From: Craterostigma plantagineum
Lineage: Eukaryota > Streptophyta > Magnoliopsida > Lamiales > Linderniaceae
NCBI GenBank assembly: GCA_027422505.1
Contig: JAPQWV010000495.1
Span: 366,501-430,500 of the forward strand
Reading direction: 5' to 3'
Length of the DNA stretch: 64,000 bases
Part shown: positions 56,001 to 64,000 of the stretch, one piece after another
Layout: each line of letters opens with the position of its first letter
How positions within the stretch are numbered: the first letter of the stretch is position 1
Position numbers and translations under genes: made by a program
The notes under the pieces: model-generated
What the model was told of the DNA's origin: nothing
The model's database searches: none
What the model saw: the letters and a program-made list of their open reading frames with translations, nothing else

Positions 56001-56283
56001 CTATACCCACACACACGAACGGTTCTCGATTTCGATGCACATCACACGAACAAACACACACACACTACACACACTTTTATAAAGTTACAAATATATATTT
56101 ATACATACATCTCTTGTGTATAAATTGATATTGATGTCGTCCCACAAACACGAAATGTTTGAGAGTGAGTTTTAATTACTAGCTATAGTTGTTTACAGTA
56201 GTAGTAGTAGTAGTTGGCACTGTTTTGTTATCTTTACTTCCTTCTCCATATCTTGAATTAATCTCACTAAAAAATAAACAATT
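53088..56283. other. Intergenic region upstream of MYB
   Basis: AT-rich, no coding sequence recognised. It contains the GTACC-rich repeat at about 54440-54840 and a homopurine/homopyrimidine stretch near 55823-55848. The right end is the MYB promoter. Confidence 0.55.
54440..54840. repeat. GTACC-rich degenerate repeat, possible small element
   Basis: Nine or more GTACC/GGTACC occurrences in about 350 bp. A 25-bp segment beginning GTACCTAAATGTAGC is repeated exactly at about 54585 and 54640 (period 55), with further diverged units to about 54760. The flanks carry partly complementary stretches: ttacacataggtaccc on the left, and gggtactaaatt followed by an atttgtgtaaag-like stretch on the right. 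Confidence 0.6.
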
Positions 56284-57261
56284 ATGGAGGTGAATAATAG
56301 TTTTGGATCGCCAGGAGATGGGCAAGAAATAATAATCTACAAACCCTCACATCTTTTTTCTGCTAAGAACACAAAGCAGGCATGCAGCACAACTAGAGGT
56401 CATTGGAGGCCAAACGAAGACGCTAAGCTTAAACAACTTGTTTCCAAATTTGGCCCTCAGAACTGGAATCTCATTGCTGAGAAACTCCAAGGAAGATCAG
56501 GTTACTACTGTGTGACAGTAATATGATATATAATTATTATTAAGATTTGATTTGTTTCTTTTCTTTTCCATCTTGGGGTCTTTGATTAAATATCGTACGT
56601 CTTTTTTCCAGGTAAAAGCTGTAGACTTCGTTGGTTCAACCAGTTAGATCCAAGAATCAACAGAAGGTCATTCAGCGAAGAAGAAGAGGAGAATTTACTT
56701 TCAGCGCACGCAATGTACGGCAACAAATGGGCTATGATTGCTCGTTTATTCCCTGGAAGAACTGATAATGCTGTCAAAAACCATTGGCATGTCATCATGG
56801 CCAGAAAGCACAGAGAACAAAACAGCGTTTACAGAAGAAGAAGAAGAGAACAGCAGCCCTCTTCCGCCGCAGGTCAAGCAGCAGTGACGATCAACAACAA
56901 CAACAACAACGCATGCAGCGACGAATCAACCATTTCTAGCAACGACAACATTATTGAAGACATCATCGTCGTCGTCAACACTAGTAATGATAATATTGAT
57001 GAATCAACTTGCACTGATTTGTCTCTCTCACCACCGTCCTTTGCTTCTAAAACTAACCGGCAAGTGAGCTTTTCTAATGGCGATTTGAATAATTACGATG
57101 GAAAAGGAGGATATCAAACATATTCAAACTCCCAAGTTACTGCATCTGAGAAAGTAGTGGCAGCTAATTACAAAAGGGCCAATCTCCACAGCGAAGAAGA
57201 AGATGAGGAGAGAGAAGGCATGATGGACTTCATTGATTTTCTTGGAGTGGGAGCCACTTAA
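56284..57261 (+). CDS. R2R3-MYB transcription factor, MYB52/54/105/117 group
   Basis: DNA-binding regulator. This subgroup (S21) controls cell-wall and organ-boundary programmes in characterised plants. Exons 56284-56500 and 56612-57261, 288 residues. R2 begins at about residue 39 ([12 protein letters not shown]) with W41 and W61. R3 lies at about 90-137 ([12 protein letters not shown]) and ends with the group hallmark [13 protein letters not shown]. The F-N-Q-L-D-P-R-I-N linker is also characteristic. The C-terminal half is Asn/Ser/Asp-rich and ends in an acidic stretch with [10 protein letters not shown]. The single intron falls in R2 at R-S-G|K-S-C. No bHLH-binding signature was seen. Confidence 0.93.
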
Positions 57262-59002
57262 GCTTTAAACAAATCTTCTTAGTTGGACTTAGTCTAAGAG
57301 ATTAATTTTATGTTTTAGTGTTTATGAAGCTCAAATTTCAGTCAAGAAGCTACTATTATATTACCACGTGCAAATAGAGTATTCTACTATGGGCCCAAAA
57401 GCACAGAATTTACTGAAAGTAGAGATCTATTCTGGGCCCATAAGCCCATTGCGTATACATTGGCTCTTCAAAAGGCCCAAACATATGTGGAATGCGCCGA
57501 CACTCGAGGACGACCATTCCGACGTAACATGGGAATTAAAATACCAATGCAACGCTAACAACCATTTTAATTTCATACAATGAACATTATAAAACAAATA
57601 ATAATAAATCCGTATGATATAATTTGTAATTGCCTTTATTCCCACATTCCTGTACGATTGTTATTCCTGAGTGAATTTCCATTTACCAACTTTCCGCTTC
57701 TTCTTGAATAATTAGATTCCGCAGAATTAACGTAACTATTTTGTAAAGCCTCAAACTTAGGCTTCATTAATGTTAAGCAATAGGCATAATTAATTAGGAA
57801 CCCCCTTTTTTTTAAGTTCTTTTCATACAATTACTGCAATCAAAAGAACTTGCATTATTAATATGGCTATAAATCCCGGATAACCCTATCATTGTTATAG
57901 TTTGTCTCGTGATAAGGTTGGAAAACTGTGGAAGTTCTGTGTAGATAACAAGCTTTATATACCATTAAAATCTGTTTATAAACGACAATTTACATAGCGG
58001 TCCAATCTCAATGTTGGTTATAGTGCAGCACGAAATTAAAACAATTAACGTTTAGTATGAGAGAATAAGAGATATATATATTATTTGCCAATGAAGAATG
58101 TCATTCTCGTAGTACGGAGCCGCTCCGAGACCGTATTTCCATGATTATTTTTATGAGCAATGTACGACGAAACATCGAATATATGCAAAGTGCAACGTGT
58201 TTTGATGTTTACCACTTATTAAATTCAATTAAATATTAAGGGTGCACACTTGTTTTATTGATCACGAAATTCCAAAGAAAAACGAAACCGTAATCGACAT
58301 TAGATTTGCAAAAACAATAGAAGATACAATGCTAAGGGAAATTCCCGAAAAAAAATAAAGGAAAAGCAAAGAAGGGAATATCAAGTATTAAGTGACAAAT
58401 GAGGCTTCATCTTGATCAAGCGTGTCTTGGAACCTGAGATAAAGGCAAGAATCACTATTTAGCAATAATGATTAACTATCAACAAGCTAATATATTGAAC
58501 TAGTAAAAGATATAAATATTCATTGCTTAGCTACCACTGGTAATTGCAAGATTAACCTAACCAATGAGAAGTTTTCCCTTGTCAGGACTTAACATCCAAG
58601 TGAATGCTCTATAGCCAAACAGGTAAACACAACTCCAACCAACAAATCCAATAATGATCAAGTGAACATCATAATAAATTTGAGGGTTTCTCGTCTTTGA
58701 TCAAATAAAAAGTGGGAGCATATATATGATGGGATGAAATTTTCTTTCAGAAGTCCATTGACACATCTCCGAGACCCTTCTGAGCATCATATATTATTCA
58801 GATCTTTGGCATTTTCCTCATCATTAATAATTAAAAAGACAACCCTATTCAATTTTCCACGCAAAAGCAGTGAATGATGACGGAAAAAAATGGAATTCTC
58901 TGCAACGTCACATGAGATGGAGGATTAAAAAAAAATTTCGCTGACGTTTTTTCCATTGACCCAGTTTTCAATGCGTGATTTTTCTTTTCTTATAAATTAA
59001 TA
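57262..59002. other. Convergent intergenic region between MYB and WOX
   Basis: Holds the 3' UTRs of both genes. Otherwise AT-rich with no recognised gene. Confidence 0.55.
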
Positions 59003-60147
59003 TTATTTTATAATTTGTACCAGGAAATAGCTTTCACCATGCTGCAAGGTTTGGACCAGAAATCCGTAGTCGTTGATCTGAAGTGGAAGTCCTGATGAAT
59101 GATAGAGAACGAAATCTCCTCCGCCGAACATCGCTTTCATGTCCAAAGGCCCTCTACCAACTTCTGTTGCTACTCCATTGATAAACACTGTGATCACCCC
59201 ATCTGCTCAAACATATAGATAATCATCAACAATAATAATGCACATGATATTATTCTTGATTTATTCAGTCGTTTCCCATGTCGAATGATTGCAATTAAAT
59301 CAAGAGTAAATAAAATGCCACCAAACGATGATTGTATAACCTTGCCAGAAATGCGATTTAGGGTTTTTTAGGAAGCATTATTTTGAACAAATGAAAGTTA
59401 TAATATGTCATATAATAACAAGCTCAGTTCAGATCAGATCATAAGCCTGTGTCTTGTCTCAATTTATAAACATGCAAAATTAATTACCAGACTGATAGTT
59501 CATGGTAGGACCAGAACTGTCATTACTGGAAGCTCCAAATACTGCCGAAGTGTTATGATCGATCTCTTGCTGATTTCCTTGGAACGAACTATAATAATAA
59601 TATCCACCATTTAAATGACCTAATCCCACTCCGCGCGAGTTCGAAGATGAAGAAGACGACGACCCATCTGAACTTAAATAACAACAAGGCGCAGCATTAT
59701 TAGTGCTCATGGTATAGTTTAAACCCCAGGAAATCCACCACCGCCATCACATAGCGACGACGACGACAGAGAAGTACCACCGCTTCCGTAAGGATGGTCG
59801 TGGTGGAAGCCACTTCCGCCGGAAAGCGGCTGAGCCACCGCTGGTGCGGCGGCGGCGGCGCTGAGGCCGGCCTGGAGCTGTCTCTGGCGTCTCCTCGACC
59901 TTGACCGGCGATTCTGAAACCAGTAGAAAACGTTGGCATCTCCGACGGCACCAAAATTTTCGAGCAGTTTTCTGATTCTGACGGTTTCTTCCTTTGGTGG
60001 GTTGACCATCCCACTGTTGAAGATGGACTCGAGTATCAGTATTTGCTCGGGTTTTGGAGTCCACCGCGAGCGGACAGGTTCGGGGACGACAAGGTCGTGG
60101 TGGTTCGGCTGTTGGTCGTCTTGAGGATGACGATGATCATCATCCAT
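59003..60147 (-). CDS. WOX11/12: WUSCHEL-related homeobox protein, WOX11/12 type, with apparent frameshift
   Basis: Homeodomain transcription factor. WOX11/12 drive founder-cell identity in adventitious root and regeneration. Exon 1 is 60147-59488 and exon 2 is 59202-59003. The N-terminus is acidic/His-rich. The WOX homeodomain at about 26-92 has [23 protein letters not shown] and [12 protein letters not shown]. The last exon carries the WOX11/12 C-terminal domain starting I-T-V-F-I-N-G-V and including G-E-S-Y-F. In exon 1 the frame breaks at a run of four G (plus-strand C 59724-59727): as written it stops after G-F-P-G-V, while the family-like reading resumes one base out of register at Y-T-M-S-T-N. 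One missing G would explain both the frame and the total of 860 nt. No splice pair here could replace it. Confidence 0.85.
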
Positions 60148-62845
60148 ATGTATTTGTTTAATTAGATATAAGAGAGAGATAGTAGCGGGGAAGAAAACTC
60201 TTCTAAGTAAGCGCTGGGTTCAGGCAGGGTTAATTCGATCGATATATCGAGTATTTAAAGCAGAAAAACATAATTAGGGAATGTCGTCGTCGTCCTCGTC
60301 TTATTACGCTAAATCATTTCAATTTGACTAAATTATCCTTATGCGATCGTAGTACTATCGTGGATAAAATAATATATGATATATTAATCAAACATAAAGA
60401 AAACTCGAATATGTATTCACGTGAAATTTGATATAACTCAAAATGAAGAATAAGCGAAGAGGAAGCTCTAGCAAAGAGATTAGTTAAATTAAAGAGTCAT
60501 TAACAGGAATATTCTCTCGAAACCGCGCAGGTAAATACGCAGAACTTACCGGGGGAATCAGAGCAGAGATATTTTCTAGTATATCTTATGGTACTTATAC
60601 TTAGTTATATCTTAAGTGGGATTATGCCATTTGTTTATGATGATTATCTGATTTGGACAGCTTTTAATCCGTTAAGCCTACTTGGCTAATTACGAGGATT
60701 ATGTAATCCCATGTTGCGTTACTATTCCAGAGAAAACCCCTTGGTTGACCAATTCCTTTCTCTAAATAATTTTTTAGATTTAATTGACGAGAACTTTGAC
60801 GAGACAAATAAGGACATCATCCAATTTTGAAAAGGAAAACCAGATATGTACATACATATAATAAAGACAATAATACTCGCGCATTGGCATGTTTATTCAT
60901 TAAGTTGGTTTAGAGAAAATTAAGTCTCCGAGTCCTAGTATTAACGCGAGTGACATTTTGGTGCATGAATGTCAGTAACTGTAATTATTATTTTGTCACG
61001 ACGATGGTCCAATGGCAGTGGAGTAGGGTTTCTTCTTAATGACGATGATGATCCTAAATCAAAGATAAAATAAGCTAGTCTCTCATATAGGTTCTCACCT
61101 GGTCAGAAATAAATATGAATGGAATATGTGTACGCCTGCAAAAATGCATTCTTTTTATTTAGCACTTTTGCACGACACAGAGCGACTCGTGTAAGTGAAT
61201 TTCGGACAAACGAGAGAGACAGTCGTCTATTTTGACTTGTGCTTGTCTCAATTCCTGCGACCTCAGTTCAATAAATATTAACTAACCTTTAGATAAAGAT
61301 CGACTCTTTTTATTTAATATAAACTATAATATAAAGGTGAGAATTATATATATATATATGTATTATATATGTATCTTGCCTACATTAGCTGAATATCTTA
61401 CGCATATCTCTCGAAACTTCTGGCGCGTACTCTAACTGCGATATCTCTCCACATTTAATTGATATTATATGAATGCCTGGAAATAAATAAAGAAAAGAAA
61501 GGTGAAATTACATTCACAGGAAAACTCCAAAAAGTAGAATGTTTTACTCGAATAAACGCTATTTTTCTATCCGAATGTTATCCGAATAACTCAACTCAAC
61601 TCGAGCTCGAATAATTCGAATAAAATTTCGAATAAATCGTTTTCTCGAAATTTCGGCTCAAACATACGAGAATTCACTCAGATTTGGGGTTAATATGTTT
61701 AATAATCACGAACCCATCGATTAACATCTCATTTCGACATGAAATATATAAACACTTTTTAAAATAGAAAAATATAGTGGGACGCGGCTTCTTTTCCCTT
61801 TGATAGAAGTCTTGGCTTTTTGCAATTAAGGAATTCTACTTTTTAAAAAAAGATACTTTCAGACATCTACAAAATGCCTCGTCCGAATCTATTAAATTTA
61901 TGTTGTTGGAGTTATGTCAAGTAACTCCATGCATGGCCACTGTTGTTGATTCCGTCCGTTGTTTCCATGCCATGCTACTAAGGAAGATAGACAGATGAAA
62001 AATAAAAATGTATACTTGCTAACGAAGAAAATAGTTGCACCTAGCCTAGCATATAATATACCTAGTTCAATAATCCTAATCGACTTGTCCACAAAATATA
62101 TAAACATACATGTCAGCTGGTCGGCCTTCGTCTTCTGTTAGGAAATAAACATGGCACGCTTGTATGTTTTGCATCACATAACATATGCTTGTCTTTTTTC
62201 AATTGAGTTTCTAAAGTGCCAAGGCCATATGTTTGGTTTGGTCTAGGGAGTTGTGGTTTGGTATGTTGCCACTTCTATCAACTTTTCTAGGTTTTGATGG
62301 CTCGTTGGACTTTTGCCATAAATGGAGACACAAGTTGCTTAAATAAATAAATGTTTGTTTATATCTCCTTTTGGCAAATATCAACCCACCACTGACTATT
62401 TTAATGGTATTTTATGTAGCCTTGTTTTTTAACTGTCCACTTGTCGGTTGAATACTATATACTGTACACTTTCAAGAATCAGATAAACCAACAAACAATG
62501 TTGTCATGGGCATTATGGGCTTGAGCTTATTTTTCAGCTTAGAAGGTCAAGATTTTAATGGGCCTTCAACTTAATACAGGCCCATTAAATCGCTTTAGAG
62601 CTTGTAGAGTAGAATAGCTCCATGAAAATGAATACATTCGTGCGCGCGCGTTTTAACTGTCTTGATTGAAGCCGACAAGTTAGGGGTATGTTCGACCTTT
62701 CGCTACCTCTAATTATTTATTAATTTACCATTACCGACATGTTTATCCATCGTGATCTTGGATTAATTAAGGGAACCCTTGTCAATTACTCAAAGGAATA
62801 CGCCGCCGCCATTGCATCCCCGATCGATCTCCACTCTCAACAGAT
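60148..62845. other. Divergent intergenic region between WOX and ALS
   Basis: WOX promoter (a TTTAAATAC box on the minus strand near 60250) and ALS upstream sequence. A (GC)n-like stretch lies at about 62641-62650. No coding sequence recognised. Confidence 0.5.
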
Positions 62846-64000
62846 ATGGCGACCACTGCACGGCCATCTCCAGCAACTAAACTGTCAACCTACCATCGCT
62901 TCAACCACCGCAAGAACTCGTTTTCTGAGCTGATCCTTCCTTCGCAGCATAATCATCACCACCACTGCCCACACCGTCGTCTCCGAATCGCTTACGTCCT
63001 CTCTTCCCCTTCACCTAAAAAACATCAAAGTCAATCCGCTAGCGAGAGCTCCGAACTGGTGAAGGAGCCATTTGTTTCCCGGTTTGCCCCTGACGAGCCG
63101 CGAAAGGGCTGCGACGTTTTGGTGGAAGCTTTGGAGCGCCAGGGCGTGACCGATGTGTTCGCCTACCCTGGAGGCGCGTCGATGGAGATCCATCAGGCGC
63201 TCACGAGATCGCGCGTGATACGCAACGTCTTGCCCAGGCACGAGCAGGGCGGCGTTTTTGCAGCAGAGGGATACGCGCGCGCGTCGGGAGACCAGGCGTG
63301 TGCATCGCTACGTCGGGACCCGGGCCACCAACCTGGTCTCGGGGCTCGCCGACGCTTTGCTTGATAGCGTGCCGCTCGTCGCGATCACGGGTCAGGTGCC
63401 ACGTAGGATGATTGGGACCGATGCGTTTCAAGAGACTCCAATCGTTGAGGTACGTTCGTACTGTTTTATGCGGAGGTTATCTCAAGTCTTCTATGAGATT
63501 GCGTCTACTTTCATTGATTTTAAGCTGGAACTCTTCATCATTTGGACACCAAGGACAATTATCTCGTTCTCGAAGTTAGTTTCATAATCCGAAGCTGGAC
63601 GTTGATAATGATTCTTTGTCAGGTAACGAGGTCAATCACCAAGCACAATTATCTTGTTCTCGATGTTGAAGACATACCCAGGGCTGTGAAAGAAGCATTC
63701 TTCATTGCATCGTCAGGTAGGCCAGGACCCGTCTTAATCGATATCCCAAAGGACATTCAGCAGCAGATGGTGGTCCCAAATTGGGACCAAGAGATGAGGT
63801 TGGGCGGATACTTATCAAGACTACCTCAACCACCAAGCAAATCATCCTTAGAACAGGTAATTAGGTTAATATCAGAGGCAAAAAGGCCCGTACTTTACGT
63901 TGGAGGTGGATGTTTAAATGCAAGTGAAGAGCTGAGAAAGTTTGTGGAGATAACCGGCATTCCCGTGGCTAGTACTCTAATGGGGTTGGGCTCATATCCT
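62846..64000 (+). CDS. ALS: Acetolactate synthase (AHAS) large subunit, 5' part, with frameshifts and an intron
   Basis: Chloroplast ThDP enzyme, first common step of branched-chain amino acid synthesis and target of several herbicide classes. Coding parts: 62846-63449 and 63623 to the window end. Residues 1-~72 form a transit peptide (Ser/His/Arg-rich). The mature part begins near [13 protein letters not shown] and includes [11 protein letters not shown] and [13 protein letters not shown], with the catalytic Glu of the ThDP domain. The frame then slips twice, at G runs 63286-63288 and 63322-63324. After both slips it reads [10 protein letters not shown] and [13 protein letters not shown]. 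The Ala122, Pro197 and Ala205 positions (Arabidopsis numbering) are the unmutated residues. A GT-AG intron (63450-63622) is needed to join V-E to V-T-R-S-I-T-K. Most known plant ALS genes are intronless. Confidence 0.88.
63450..63622 (+). other. Inferred intron in ALS containing a partial exon copy
   Basis: 173 bp between gag|gtacgt and gtcag|gtaacg. Without removal the frame stops. Positions 63547-63580 closely resemble 63637-63670 in the next exon (about 28 of 32 bases at the start), so part of the exon seems to have been duplicated. Confidence 0.75.

Noticed and set aside
62641..62650. GCGCGCGCG run as a Z-DNA or CpG-island signal
   Set aside because: Only about ten bases long. Too short to support a call.

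Overview
The window is nuclear DNA of a flowering plant, most likely a eudicot. It is AT-rich, its genes carry short GT-AG introns, and it holds plant-specific families (PIN, WAT1, VQ, WOX, R2R3-MYB, COX5C, plant MED26) among Ty1-copia and Ty3-gypsy LTR elements and microsatellites. A Lamiales-like asterid is only a guess. There are no bacterial operons, CRISPR arrays or organelle genes.

Layout: (1) 1-7.1 kb holds two nested minus-strand Ty3-gypsy elements. The LTR of one interrupts the reverse transcriptase of the other. (2) 8.9-11.6 kb is a six-exon PIN auxin efflux carrier. (3) 12.2-13.7 kb is a probable solo copia LTR. (4) 15.3-16.1 kb is a CPN10 co-chaperonin gene whose last exon cannot be found, and 17.0-22.4 kb is an intact, very young copia element with identical LTRs. 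(5) 24.8-27 kb is MED26, 28.8-30.6 kb a WAT1/EamA transporter, 30.8-31.7 kb a RING-H2 E3 ligase, and 34.4-35.0 kb a VQ protein. (6) 38.5-42.5 kb packs COX5C, a membrane steroid-binding protein and a plastid GrpE. (7) 43.6-44.6 kb is a 5'-truncated LINE with a perfect target-site duplication. (8) 45-53 kb holds two related MATE transporters flanking PIG-A, with a SINE before the second. (9) 56.3-57.3 kb is an R2R3-MYB, 59.0-60.1 kb a WOX11/12 homeobox gene, and 62.8 kb to the end a 5' part of acetolactate synthase.

The genes are individually transcribed housekeeping and developmental genes, not a pathway cluster. The main surprises are: three single-base frameshifts, all at shortened G runs (two in ALS, one in WOX); an apparent intron inside ALS that contains a degenerate copy of the following exon; a copia element with TA...TA termini whose polyprotein frame runs into its own 3' LTR; intron presence/absence between the two MATE paralogues; a GC-AG intron in PIG-A; and the truncated CPN10. 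I found no evidence for a wholly new multi-gene system.
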